64,000 nt of DNA from Lysinibacillus sp. FSL M8-0337 (GCF_038593855.1 NZ_CP151996.1:806001-870000), one strand, 5' to 3'; shown: positions 1 through 8,114, counted from the first letter of the stretch. Numbers and translations: made by a program. Notes: generated from the letters alone by a model not told the origin.

Positions 1-537
1 TGTCGCTATCAAAAAGAATGGCGTGCCAAGGGCTATCGTCCAGTAAGAATCGCCATCAATATATCGCCCAAACAATTTAGAAAAGAAAACTTTGCTCGTA
101 AAATTAAAGCAACCTTGAAAAAATATAATGTAGCGCCACATTTAATTGAAGTGGAAATTACCGAAAGCTCTATGACGAATGTGCATGAAACATTTTCAAT
201 CTTAACGGAGTTAAAGCAGCTAGGTGTTTATGTGTCGGTAGATGATTTTGGTACGGGTTATTCTTCACTTAGCTATTTGAAACGCTATCCCATCGATATC
301 ATTAAAATTGACCAATCGTTTATTGCCGATATCGAAAAGGATGATAAAAATGAGGCAATAATTAAAGCCATCATTTCGATGTCTCATAATTTAGGTCTTG
401 AAGTGATTGCAGAAGGAATAGAGGAGCCATCACAAGTAGCGTTTTTAAAGCGTCATCGCTGTCAAAAAGGACAAGGATACTTATATAATAAACCATTACC
501 TGTTGAAACGATTGTGGCCCAATATTTTGTAGGATAA
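1..537 (+). CDS. EAL-domain c-di-GMP phosphodiesterase, C-terminal part (5' end outside window)
   Basis: The frame is open from base 1, so this is the C-terminal ~178 residues of a longer protein. The fragment carries the later EAL-domain blocks: INISPKQF, the EVEITESS acidic block, the metal/catalytic loop DDFGTGYSSL, KIDQSFI, and the closing GLEVIAEGIEE and QGYLYNKPLP blocks. EAL enzymes hydrolyse cyclic di-GMP to pGpG and usually favour motile over sessile life. The conserved acidic residues seen here are intact, so the domain looks active, but the EAL signature itself and any PAS, GGDEF or membrane sensor lie upstream of the window. A start at the TTG at 115 would split the domain and is not credible. 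A GC-rich repeat and a terminator follow. Confidence 0.93.
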   Translation, partial: CRYQKEWRAKGYRPVRIAINISPKQFRKENFARKIKATLKKYNVAPHLIEVEITESSMTNVHETFSILTELKQLGVYVSVDDFGTGYSSLSYLKRYPIDIIKIDQSFIADIEKDDKNEAIIKAIISMSHNLGLEVIAEGIEEPSQVAFLKRHRCQKGQGYLYNKPLPVETIVAQYFVG

Positions 538-602
538 TAAAGCAAGTTATCGCGAAGCAGAGTGTTTATCGCATGGTAGAAATACTTGAGCAGAGCGGAG
601 CG

Positions 603-686
603 AATACCCGCGAAACGGAGTGAAATACCCGCGGAGCCGAGCGAGATACCCGCGAAACGGAGTGGAATACCCGCGGAGCATAGTGA
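603..686. repeat. GC-rich 21-bp tandem repeat, four units
   Basis: Four contiguous 21-bp units (603-623, 624-644, 645-665, 666-686) share the core ATACCCGCG. Units 1 and 3 continue GAAACGGAGTG, units 2 and 4 continue GAGC, so the true period may be 42 bp (AB AB). A partial related unit lies at about 586-602. The block is much richer in G+C than its surroundings. An open frame on each strand crosses it and would encode a 7-residue repeat, but neither has coding support. Confidence 0.85.
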
Positions 687-698
687 AATAGACAAAAG

Positions 699-726
699 GG
701 CATCAAGAAATTATTTTCTTGATGCC
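699..726. terminator. Bidirectional intrinsic terminator between EAL gene and TetR gene
   Basis: Perfect 12-bp stem GGCATCAAGAAA/TTTCTTGATGCC with a 4-nt loop, an A-run before it and a T-run after it. It can end the plus-strand EAL transcript and the minus-strand tetR transcript, which converge here. Confidence 0.85.
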
Positions 727-755
727 TTTACTATTGCTCTGGGAAGCAAATTAAC

Positions 756-1361
756 TTATCTCTTTAATCCGTTTAAAACAACTGTTGTAAAATGTGCCAT
801 CTGCGCAACTAAATCAAATTCCTCGTTATGAATTAACCAATCATAAACATTGGCTCTCATGCAACGCTGTATAATTTGTTGCATCTGTACCGCTTGTAAA
901 TCGTTAACAAACTCTCCTTGTTGAATACCCTCATCAATATAAGTGTTAATAATTTGAAAGATTTTACGCTGAGGACTAATTAAATAATGATTTTGTTCTA
1001 CTTGATTCGTCATGGCAGCCGTATATACGGTTCTCAATAAATCTTTGCCAACAACATTTGTTAAATACAACATTTGCTCCTTGTAAAGCAAAAGAATTTT
1101 CTCACTTGCTGACAATGATTGATCAATTTTTTTTTCGACAGTACTGTAAAAGCTATCAAGCTCCTCAAATTTTTCCAAAATAACATCGTATTTGGATGGG
1201 AAATGGGTATAGAAAGTGCCCTTGGACACTTTACATGCTTTCGTAATTTGTTCCACAGATACATGTTCAAATCCATGTTTATTAAATAAATCTAAAGAAG
1301 TTTTCAGTAATTTTTCTCGAGTTTCTAATGCCTTTTTTTGGCGAGTAGTTAACGAATTCAT
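756..1361 (-). CDS. TetR/AcrR-family transcriptional repressor of the downstream hydroxy-acid operon
   Basis: About 201 residues. The N-terminal TetR helix-turn-helix is clear (LFNKHGFEHVSVEQITKAC followed by KGTFYTHFPSK), with an all-helical ligand-binding C-terminus of the usual length. Two starts are possible: ATG at 1367 lies only 3 nt from the GGAGG at 1371-1375, while ATG at 1361 lies 9 nt from it, so 1361 is preferred. The gene is transcribed away from the five-gene operon beginning at 1597, and two tandem palindromes typical of TetR operators sit between them. It therefore probably represses that operon and is released by a short hydroxy-acid, diol or CoA ester (inference). The family is certain; the ligand is unknown. 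Confidence 0.9.
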   Translation of the reverse strand: MNSLTTRQKKALETREKLLKTSLDLFNKHGFEHVSVEQITKACKVSKGTFYTHFPSKYDVILEKFEELDSFYSTVEKKIDQSLSASEKILLLYKEQMLYLTNVVGKDLLRTVYTAAMTNQVEQNHYLISPQRKIFQIINTYIDEGIQQGEFVNDLQAVQMQQIIQRCMRANVYDWLIHNEEFDLVAQMAHFTTVVLNGLKR

Positions 1362-1437
1362 GCCCATCTGCCTCCGTAATTAAAATATCCTATAATAATA
1401 ATTGCAACATTTATTCAGAAAATAGAAAATTTTTTGA

Positions 1438-1467
1438 TTGACGAGTGATATTATGTTTGTTTATGAT
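1438..1467 (+). promoter_or_regulatory. SigA promoter of the hydroxy-acid operon
   Basis: TTGACG (1438-1443) and TATGAT (1462-1467) are separated by 18 bp. The -10 box ends 3 bp before the first of two palindromic operators, so a bound repressor would cover the transcription start near 1474. Confidence 0.7.
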
Positions 1468-1470
1468 TTA

Positions 1471-1499
1471 AATGACCACAGTCAATGACCGCGGTCATT
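1471..1499. promoter_or_regulatory. Tandem palindromic TetR operators
   Basis: The second site, AATGACCGCGGTCATT at 1484-1499, is a perfect 16-bp palindrome. The first, at 1471-1486, is a near copy (TGACCACAGTCA core, 10 of 12 bases the same) overlapping the second by 3 bp. The 13-bp centre-to-centre spacing suggests two repressor dimers side by side. Position directly after the -10 box and next to a divergent tetR gene supports operator function. Confidence 0.75.
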
Positions 1500-1596
1500 A
1501 AGAGTATCTCGTTATTAATGTTACGATAAAAACGTAAAGTTGGCTAGTGTATCCATTAGCTTATTTACGCAATTCATGGGGAATGGGGGAGCTCAA

Positions 1597-2490
1597 ATGA
1601 AAGAGAAGTTAGGTTTTATCGGCTTAGGCAATATGGGGTTACCAATGTCCATTAACTTACTTCGTGCAGGTTATGAAGTGTATGGCTTTGACACGAACAA
1701 GAAAGCAATGGAGCAATTCATTGCAGAAGGTGGTATTGGTTTAGCAACATTACAAGCAGTTGTAAAGCAAAGCGAAGTAATTATGACCAGCTTGCCAACA
1801 CCACAAGTTGTTGAACATGTTTACACATCAGAAGAAGGGATTTTGCAACATGCTAATCAAGGAAGTCTACTAATAGACTTTAGCACTGTAAACCCTGAAT
1901 TAAATGATTCGTTACATAAAAAGGCGCAATCATTAGGGTTACGTTATTTAGGAGCTCCGGTAAGTGGAGGTGTTATTGGTGCTATCAATGCCACGTTAAC
2001 AATTATGATTGGTGGAGAAGAAAAGGATTACCAAAGTGGCGTTGGAATTTTCGAAATAGTAGGAAAAAATATTTTCCATCTTGGCACATCCCCGAGTGTA
2101 GGGACACGTATTAAATTACTCAACAATTTAATGATTGGCTTTTATACGCAGGCAGTTGCAGAAACGATTGTACTTGGAGAAAGCATGGGTGTGTCAGCAG
2201 ATACGCTTTATGAAGTATTAAGTAATAGTTATGGTCAAAGTCGTATTTACGAGCGTAATTATTTAGAATACATGAAAAATGAAAATTATGAACCTGGCTT
2301 TTCTACAAATCTATTACTAAAAGATTTGCGATTAGCAAAAAATATGGCTGATGAAGCAGGTGTGCCCCTTCTTATTGGTGAACAACTGGTCAGTCTTTAC
2401 AATGATATATCAGCAAAAGGCTTTGGTGAAAACGACATGTCTGCTGCTTATTTAAGTCTCAAGGAAAAGTGCATGATTAAACAAAATTAA
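1597..2490 (+). CDS. NAD(P)-dependent beta-hydroxyacid dehydrogenase (3-hydroxyisobutyrate dehydrogenase family)
   Basis: 297 residues, normal for the family. The Rossmann fingerprint GFIGLGNMG is at residues 6-14, the substrate-binding GAPVSGG segment is near residue 123, and the catalytic lysine is K173 in IKLLNN. Family members oxidise 3-hydroxyisobutyrate, 3-hydroxypropionate, 4-hydroxybutyrate, tartronate or similar acids to the semialdehyde. The ATG at 1597 follows GGGGGAG at 1585-1591 and the protein then starts directly at the Rossmann strand; an in-frame ATA/ATG-like extension to 1540 adds residues unlike the family. It is the first gene of the operon, 15 bp ahead of the semialdehyde dehydrogenase, which suggests that its product feeds that enzyme. 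Exact substrate not determinable. Confidence 0.88.
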   Translation: MKEKLGFIGLGNMGLPMSINLLRAGYEVYGFDTNKKAMEQFIAEGGIGLATLQAVVKQSEVIMTSLPTPQVVEHVYTSEEGILQHANQGSLLIDFSTVNPELNDSLHKKAQSLGLRYLGAPVSGGVIGAINATLTIMIGGEEKDYQSGVGIFEIVGKNIFHLGTSPSVGTRIKLLNNLMIGFYTQAVAETIVLGESMGVSADTLYEVLSNSYGQSRIYERNYLEYMKNENYEPGFSTNLLLKDLRLAKNMADEAGVPLLIGEQLVSLYNDISAKGFGENDMSAAYLSLKEKCMIKQN

Positions 2491-2505
2491 AGGAGGAAAA
2501 CAGTT

Positions 2506-4026
2506 ATGACAACAGCACAAGGAGTAAAAACATTAACACATTTTATTGGTGGGGAAATGATTGAGGGAAAAAGTGGTCGTTACGGTTCAGTTTATAACCC
2601 TACAACAGGTGATGTCATTGCAAAAGTACCGCTAGCAACAGTAGAAGAGACACGTGAGGCAATTGTCAAAGCACAGGCTGCCTTTCCAAAATGGCGTGAT
2701 ACTTCAGTAGCTAAGCGTGCGGAGATAGTTTTAAAATTTCGCAATCTAGTGACAGATAATATGGAACAATTATTACAAATTATTTGTACGGAAAGTGGTA
2801 AAACGATTGATGATGCGAGAGGTGAAATTACACGAGGCTTAGAATCCGTTGATTTAGCAATTGGGGCTCCTCATTTGGTAAAAGGCGAATACTCTGTAAA
2901 CGTTGGTGGTCAAATTAATGCCTACTCTGCTAAATATCCGCTCGGTGTGGTAGCGGCAATTTCGCCATTTAACTTCCCTATTATGGTGCCATTAGCGCAA
3001 ACGAGTATGGCGATTGCTGTAGGGAACGCAGTTGTTTTAAAGGCTTCAGAGAGAGTACCAATGACCGCATTATATGTAAGTGAATTATGGAAAAAAGCTG
3101 GTTTACCAGATGGCATTTGGACAGTCGTAAATGGCGATAAGGATGCGGTTAATGAGCTTTTAGAAAACCCAATTGTGCAAGCGATTTCATTTGTAGGTTC
3201 TACGCCTGTCGCTAAGTACATTTATGAAACTGGTTCAAAATATGGGAAACGTGTCACTGCTTTAGGTGGTGGAAAAAATAATATGGTCGTAATGCCTGAT
3301 GCAGACCTAGAGCAAGTGGCAAATGCATTTATTGGGGCGGCCTATGGAGCAGCTTCTCAGCGTTGTATGGCCATTTCAACAATCATGCCAGTGGGCGAAG
3401 AAACGGCAGATCGTTTAGTAGCCATCTTAAAAGAAAAAATTGCAGCATTAAAAGTAGGGTCTTATACGGAGAAAGATACAGATTTTGGACCGGTTATTTC
3501 ACAGCAATCAAAAGAAGCGATTCTTGCTGCAATTAATAAAGGAGAAGCAGAAGGGGCGACTGTTGTTTGTGATGGACGTGAGCTAGCGATTGTCAACGAA
3601 TCAAAAGGCTTCTTTGTCGGCCCTACATTATTAGATCATGTAACACCGGGAATGGAAATTTATGAGCAAGAAGTATTTGGTCCTGCTCGAAATGTAGTGC
3701 GTGTTGGTTCGTTAGAGGAGGCAATACAACTAATTAACGAGCATGAGCTTGGCAATGGTGTCACAATCTTTACCAATGATGGACTTGCAGCACGTAAATT
3801 TACTACAGAAATTGATGTGGGAATGGTAGGGGTGAATGTACCAATTCCTATTCCAGTTGGTTACCATAACTTTGCTGGATTCAAAGGCTCTCGATTTGGA
3901 GAAGGGCATATGTTTGGCCCAGATCAGGCACGTTTCTTTACAAAAACAAAAACAATATCAGAGCGTTGGGTGACGAATAATACTGCAACAGCATCTACAT
4001 TTGCATTTCCAAGTAACAACGATTAA
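2506..4026 (+). CDS. CoA-acylating (methyl)malonate-semialdehyde dehydrogenase family enzyme
   Basis: 506 residues of the aldehyde dehydrogenase superfamily. The catalytic cysteine is C287 in SQRCMA, and the usual ELGGK glutamate segment is replaced by ALGGGKNN. Both are hallmarks of the MmsA/IolA branch, which converts methylmalonate or malonate semialdehyde plus CoA and NAD+ to propionyl-CoA or acetyl-CoA and CO2. The AISPFNFP and EEIFGP-like (EQEVFGPA) blocks are present. A strong AAGGAGG sits before the ATG. The upstream dehydrogenase would supply a semialdehyde. The C-terminus (about 20 residues after ERWVTNN) is Ser/Thr/Ala-rich and longer than usual. Succinate or other short semialdehydes cannot be excluded as substrates. 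Confidence 0.85.
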   Translation: MTTAQGVKTLTHFIGGEMIEGKSGRYGSVYNPTTGDVIAKVPLATVEETREAIVKAQAAFPKWRDTSVAKRAEIVLKFRNLVTDNMEQLLQIICTESGKTIDDARGEITRGLESVDLAIGAPHLVKGEYSVNVGGQINAYSAKYPLGVVAAISPFNFPIMVPLAQTSMAIAVGNAVVLKASERVPMTALYVSELWKKAGLPDGIWTVVNGDKDAVNELLENPIVQAISFVGSTPVAKYIYETGSKYGKRVTALGGGKNNMVVMPDADLEQVANAFIGAAYGAASQRCMAISTIMPVGEETADRLVAILKEKIAALKVGSYTEKDTDFGPVISQQSKEAILAAINKGEAEGATVVCDGRELAIVNESKGFFVGPTLLDHVTPGMEIYEQEVFGPARNVVRVGSLEEAIQLINEHELGNGVTIFTNDGLAARKFTTEIDVGMVGVNVPIPIPVGYHNFAGFKGSRFGEGHMFGPDQARFFTKTKTISERWVTNNTATASTFAFPSNND

Positions 4027-4059
4027 TGACATAGCAAGCCTTAATGTATGTTAAAGACC

Positions 4060-4114
4060 ACAGGCGGACGCTACAAAAGCAATCGGTGCTAGTTAGCAGA
4101 TAGTGTCCGTCTGT
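4060..4114. repeat. Inverted repeat in the gap before the permease gene
   Basis: ACAGGCGGAC at 4060-4069 pairs with GTCCGTCTGT at 4105-4114 (one G-U) around a 35-nt loop. It lies in the 250-bp gap inside the operon and has no T-run, so it is not an obvious terminator. It may be an mRNA processing or stability element, or a remnant of an intergenic repeat. Confidence 0.5.
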
Positions 4115-4282
4115 AGCCTAAACATATCGAGTACTTAAATGATGTTACAGAACGTTTTAAGAAGTAATGGAAGTCAAAAAGACTAAGCACAGAAACGATA
4201 GATAATGAAGGTATACAGGCACGCCATATAGCAATATAAGATGTAACTCTATAGCACTTTCTAAAAGATAGGTGGGATGTGG

Positions 4283-5599
4283 ATGTTAGCGTATATTGGG
4301 CTTTTTGGAAGTTTAGCACTACTAGTTTATTTAACAATGAGGGGTGTCAATTTACTAATTTCAGCACCATTAACTGCTTTAATTGCAGCTTTAACAAATG
4401 GTCTTGCTTTCTTCCCGCAAACTGCAAATGACAATCAAGCTAATTTCTTAACGAGTTATATGGATGGATTTACGGGCTTTGTTGGTTCTTGGTATTTAAT
4501 GTTCATGGCAGGAGCCATTTTTGGCAAGGTAATGGAAGATACAGGTGCTGCTGATAGTGTTTCGAAATGGATTGTTGAAAAAATTGGGGTGAAGTATGCT
4601 ACATATGCCGTAGTATTGGCAGCAGCTGTACTAACATATGGTGGTGTTTCCGTATTTATCGTAGCCTTCTCTGTTTATCCGATGGCGATTAGTTTATTTA
4701 AACAGGCGAATTTTCCAAGGCGCTTTATTCCTGCGGCACTTGGTTTAGGTTCTGTAACGTTTACAATGACGTCAGCAGGCTCACCAGAAATTCAAAACTG
4801 GATTCCAATTCCCTATTTGGGAACAACGCCATATGCAGGTTGGCAGGTGAGTATTGTCGTTGCATTATTTATGGCGATTGGTGGAGCACTATGGTTGAAT
4901 TGGATGATTAAACGTGCAATGAAAAAAGGAGAGGTATTTATCGAACGTTCAACAGATCCTGTCGTTGACGAAACGCGTAAATTACCTAGTCCAATATTAA
5001 GTTTAGTCCCATTAGTAGTCGTTTTATTGATTTCGTTTATCTTCCATGATTCTCTTGGCACATCAGCTCTAATTGTTGCGTTAACGAGCGGTTGTATTAT
5101 GGCGTATTTAGTAAGCTATAAATATTCAAAATCAGTTAGTGCAACGTTAGCTGCAGGTGCAATGGGCGCTGTTGTAGCTATTGCAAATACTGCAGCAGTT
5201 GTAGGCTTTGGGGGCGTTGTAAAAGCTACACCATCATTTGTAGCAACTGTCGATGTGATGACAAATATCCCTGGCAATCCACTGATAGGGGGAGCTGTTG
5301 CAATCGCAGTTATAGCCGGTTTAACAGGTTCAGCTTCAGGTGGTCAAACAATTGCTATGCCACTATTAGCTCCTCACTATATTGATATGGGCGTTAATAC
5401 GGAAGCATTGCACCGCACAATAGCGATTGCATCTGGCTCGCTCGATTCTTTACCACATGGTGGTTATGTAGTGACGACAATCAATTCTGTATGTAATGAA
5501 AAACATAAGGATGCCTATTTGCCTTTCGGTGCTTTAACCGTTGTTATACCGATTATTGGGACTGTTGTGGCGATAGTATTATTCTCACTCGGAATGTAG
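4283..5599 (+). CDS. GntP-family permease, probable 3-hydroxybutyrate/short hydroxy-acid transporter
   Basis: About 438 residues, almost entirely hydrophobic, with roughly a dozen membrane segments and the repeated Gly-rich loops of the GntP (gluconate:H+ symporter) family; SGSLDSLPHGG near the C-terminus resembles the conserved late loop. The closest context known to me is B. subtilis YxjC, a GntP permease encoded with the ketone-body genes scoAB and yxjF. Here the next gene is a 3-hydroxybutyrate dehydrogenase, which supports import of 3-hydroxybutyrate or a relative. The ATG at 4277 overlaps the AGGTGGG ribosome site; ATG 4283, 6 nt downstream of it, is the better start. It is separated from the previous gene by 250 bp. 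Confidence 0.8.
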   Translation: MLAYIGLFGSLALLVYLTMRGVNLLISAPLTALIAALTNGLAFFPQTANDNQANFLTSYMDGFTGFVGSWYLMFMAGAIFGKVMEDTGAADSVSKWIVEKIGVKYATYAVVLAAAVLTYGGVSVFIVAFSVYPMAISLFKQANFPRRFIPAALGLGSVTFTMTSAGSPEIQNWIPIPYLGTTPYAGWQVSIVVALFMAIGGALWLNWMIKRAMKKGEVFIERSTDPVVDETRKLPSPILSLVPLVVVLLISFIFHDSLGTSALIVALTSGCIMAYLVSYKYSKSVSATLAAGAMGAVVAIANTAAVVGFGGVVKATPSFVATVDVMTNIPGNPLIGGAVAIAVIAGLTGSASGGQTIAMPLLAPHYIDMGVNTEALHRTIAIASGSLDSLPHGGYVVTTINSVCNEKHKDAYLPFGALTVVIPIIGTVVAIVLFSLGM

Positions 5600-5614
5600 G
5601 AGGGATGGAAATTT

Positions 5615-6376
5615 ATGAAAGGCAGAACAGTATTTATAACGGGTGCTGCTCGTGGAATTGGCCTATCTATTGCTCAAGCATTTGCCGAGCAAGGAGCGAA
5701 TGTTGTCATTTCAGATATAAATGAGCAACAATTAGCTGAAGTGGTAGCACAAAATCCACAATTAACAGCCTATACATGTGATGTCACGGATGAACAAGCC
5801 ATTAGTGAGGCAATTGCTTTCACAGTTAGTAAATTTAATAGCATTGATATTTTGATTAATAACGCAGGATTTCAACATGTATCTTATATCGAGGATTTCC
5901 CGACTGAAATCTTTGAACAAATGCAAAAAGTAATGCTTGTCGCGCCATTTATTACGATGAAATATGCCTTGCCCCATATGAAGAAAAATAAATTTGGTCG
6001 CATTCTAAATATGGCGTCTATAAACGGTGTTATTGGATTTGCTGGTAAAGCCGGCTACAACGCAGCGAAGCATGGCTTAATAGGGTTAACAAAAGTCGCT
6101 GCACTTGAAGTAGCCAATGACGGTATTACGGTTAATGCCATCTGTCCAGGATATGTGGATACAGCATTAGTTCGTAATCAATTTACAGATTTAGCAAAGA
6201 CACGAGGGATTCAAGTAGAAGAAGTGTTGGAGCAGGTGCTATATCCACTTGTCCCACAAAAGCGCTTGCTTGATGTTTCAGAAATTACAGGGCTTGCACT
6301 TTATTTAGCAAGTGATGTGGCCAAAGGTTTAACAGGTCAGGCGATTGTATTAGATGGCGGTTATACTGCCCAATAA
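5615..6376 (+). CDS. bdhA: D-3-hydroxybutyrate dehydrogenase (SDR family)
   Basis: 253-residue classical short-chain dehydrogenase. TGAARGIG (residues 9-16) is the cofactor loop, NNAG follows near residue 85, and the catalytic pair is Y148 and K152 in YNAAK. The stretches GFQHVSYIEDFP, the VAPFI segment, and NAICPGYVDTALV are diagnostic of 3-hydroxybutyrate dehydrogenases, as is the C-terminal GQAIVLDGGYTAQ. The enzyme interconverts D-3-hydroxybutyrate and acetoacetate with NAD+. It starts 15 bp after the permease stop, consistent with uptake and first oxidation of the same substrate. No acetoacetate:succinyl-CoA transferase (scoAB) gene is in the window, so acetoacetate must be activated by enzymes encoded elsewhere. 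Confidence 0.88.
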   Translation: MKGRTVFITGAARGIGLSIAQAFAEQGANVVISDINEQQLAEVVAQNPQLTAYTCDVTDEQAISEAIAFTVSKFNSIDILINNAGFQHVSYIEDFPTEIFEQMQKVMLVAPFITMKYALPHMKKNKFGRILNMASINGVIGFAGKAGYNAAKHGLIGLTKVAALEVANDGITVNAICPGYVDTALVRNQFTDLAKTRGIQVEEVLEQVLYPLVPQKRLLDVSEITGLALYLASDVAKGLTGQAIVLDGGYTAQ

Positions 6377-6393
6377 TAAAGGAGCGATGCGTT

Positions 6394-7578
6394 ATGATTC
6401 AAACAAAAACTACTTTCACAGTAAATTCTCCTGCGACGATTGTTTATGGAAAAGATGCATTCGAAGAAGTAGGCGTATATGCCAAAAAACTAGGTTCGAA
6501 GGCACTTATCGTTAGCGATCCAATCATGGATGGATTAGGGTTTGTTAATCAGTGTAAGGCATTATTAACAGCGAATGGTTTGGAAGCGGTTTCATATTTA
6601 GGTGTAACAACTGAGCCAGTGGATACGTATGTAGCACAAGGTCTTAGTATTTTGCAAACAGAACAGTGTGATCTTATCATTTCTGTTGGGGGTGGAAGTT
6701 GTATCGATACAGCCAAAGCCATTGCTGTTGTAGCAACAAATGGTGGTTATATCGGCGATTATATGAAACTAGTGAAAATCGCCGAGCAATCACCAATCCC
6801 ACATATAGCTGTTCCAACAACAGCAGGCACAGGCTCTGAAGCAACAGATGCTACAGTGATTACCAACACGACGAATGATGTGAAAATGATGATAAAACAA
6901 CCAGCTTTTATGCCACCAATTGCCATTGTCGATCCGATGCTAACAGTAACCTCTCCACCAGCCATTACAGCGGCGACGGGTATTGATGCATTAAGCCACG
7001 CAATTGAAAGCTATTTGTCTCGTTTAGCACATCCTTATTCGAATGTGCTTGCGTTGTCAGCGATGGACTTAATTATTAATAATATTTTGAAGGTCTACGA
7101 GCAAGGGGACGATATTGATGCGCGCGAGGCGATGTCTTTAGGCTCCATGCAGGCAGGACTGTCTTTTTCCAATGCATCAGTTGCTTTAGTACATGGTATG
7201 TCACGTCCTATCGGTGCACTTTTTCATGTGCCTCATGGTATTTCCAATGCGATGTTACTACCAGCGGTATTAGAATTTACCAAGGATGCATGCGTGGAAC
7301 GCCTAGCAGATATCGGAAAATTTTTTAACACAAATGGACAGTATAGTACCCATGAGGAACTAGCGACTTTGGCTATCGACTCAATAAAAGAATTATGCAA
7401 AAAGATGAATATTGGCAATTTACAGCAATGGGGTATTGAGGAGGATGCATTTTATGCGGCGATTCCGAAAATGGCAATCGATGCAATGGCAAGTGGTAGT
7501 CCTGCAAATAACCCTAAAGTGCCAACACAGGATGAGTTAATGGAGCTGTACAAGATTGCTTATCATTATGAGTTTTAA
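6394..7578 (+). CDS. Iron-containing (group III) alcohol dehydrogenase
   Basis: 394 residues with the group III layout: the NAD-binding GGGSCIDTAKA segment near residue 100 and four metal ligands D198, H202, H267 and H281, matching the D-x3-H...H-x13-H spacing of FucO/DhaT enzymes. It also has the phosphate loop TTAGTGSE. Such enzymes interconvert primary alcohols or diols and aldehydes, for example 1,3-propanediol, 1,2-propanediol, butanol or 4-hydroxybutyrate. As last gene of the operon it could feed an omega-hydroxy-aldehyde to the hydroxyacid and semialdehyde dehydrogenases (inference). A terminator follows directly. Confidence 0.86.
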   Translation: MIQTKTTFTVNSPATIVYGKDAFEEVGVYAKKLGSKALIVSDPIMDGLGFVNQCKALLTANGLEAVSYLGVTTEPVDTYVAQGLSILQTEQCDLIISVGGGSCIDTAKAIAVVATNGGYIGDYMKLVKIAEQSPIPHIAVPTTAGTGSEATDATVITNTTNDVKMMIKQPAFMPPIAIVDPMLTVTSPPAITAATGIDALSHAIESYLSRLAHPYSNVLALSAMDLIINNILKVYEQGDDIDAREAMSLGSMQAGLSFSNASVALVHGMSRPIGALFHVPHGISNAMLLPAVLEFTKDACVERLADIGKFFNTNGQYSTHEELATLAIDSIKELCKKMNIGNLQQWGIEEDAFYAAIPKMAIDAMASGSPANNPKVPTQDELMELYKIAYHYEF

Positions 7579-7591
7579 ATAGTATGAGACA

Positions 7592-7628
7592 GAGTGCCTT
7601 CCTTTAAGCAAAAGAGGAAGGCGCTTTT
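7592..7628 (+). terminator. Terminator of the hydroxy-acid operon
   Basis: GTGCCTTCCT pairs with AGGAAGGCGC (one G-U) around a short A-rich loop, followed by TTTT. It lies 14 bp after the alcohol dehydrogenase stop. Confidence 0.85.
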
Positions 7629-7747
7629 CATTTGAGATAATGTTGTTGAAAAATAAACATCATCTTAATGCTTGTGAAATTATTAGGCACTATTCCAAAC
7701 TTTAATATAAACTAATTCTAATATGTATTAATAGAGTATATATATGA

Positions 7748-7776
7748 TTGACACATATACTTGTGTAAAATATAAT
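7748..7776 (+). promoter_or_regulatory. Consensus promoter of padR with an internal imperfect palindrome
   Basis: TTGACA (7748-7753), 17-bp spacer, TATAAT (7771-7776): an exact SigA consensus. The spacer holds ACACATATACTTGTGT (7751-7766), an imperfect palindrome well placed for autorepression by the PadR protein. The start codon is 7 nt after the -10 box, so transcript and coding region begin at about the same base. Confidence 0.8.
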
Positions 7777-7782
7777 TACCTT

Positions 7783-8112
7783 ATGGATAACAAAAATAAT
7801 AATACGCAATATCTTAAAGGTTTATTTGAAATTGCCATTTTAATGATGCTACAGAAAAAAACGATGTATGGCTATGAATTGACGAAAGAATTGAAAGAGA
7901 GCAAGTGTTTTTCTATTTCAGATGGTTCAATTTATCCAATATTAAAACGATTGACGGCGAATGATTATGTGGATGTATTTTCAGAAGAATACGAAGGAAG
8001 AATTAGAAAGTATTACCGTATTACAGATTTAGGAAAAGCATTAGTAGAAAATAAACTGAAGGAGTTAGAAACAATATTAAACTATTTTGAAGAAATTAAG
8101 GGGATGGATTAG
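7783..8112 (+). CDS. PadR-family transcriptional regulator
   Basis: 109 residues. The PadR winged-helix core is clear: KKTMYGYELTKEL, then ISDGSIYPILKRL and the wing GRIRKYYRITDLGK. An upstream in-frame ATG at 7744 lies before the promoter, so translation must start at ATG 7783. No ribosome-binding site precedes that ATG, and it is 7 nt from the -10 box, hence the mRNA is predicted to be leaderless. The gene is followed after 2 bp by a HAAS-domain membrane protein, the usual partner of PadR regulators in Firmicutes. Its target is probably its own operon. Confidence 0.9.
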   Translation: MDNKNNNTQYLKGLFEIAILMMLQKKTMYGYELTKELKESKCFSISDGSIYPILKRLTANDYVDVFSEEYEGRIRKYYRITDLGKALVENKLKELETILNYFEEIKGMD

Positions 8113-8114
8113 AC

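Noticed and set aside
603..686. Possible CRISPR array
   Set aside because: Units are contiguous with no unique spacers and no cas genes are nearby.
462..831. Open frames on both strands over the 21-bp repeat (77 and 81 codons)
   Set aside because: They exist because the repeat unit is a multiple of 3; no ribosome sites, and they run into a terminator.
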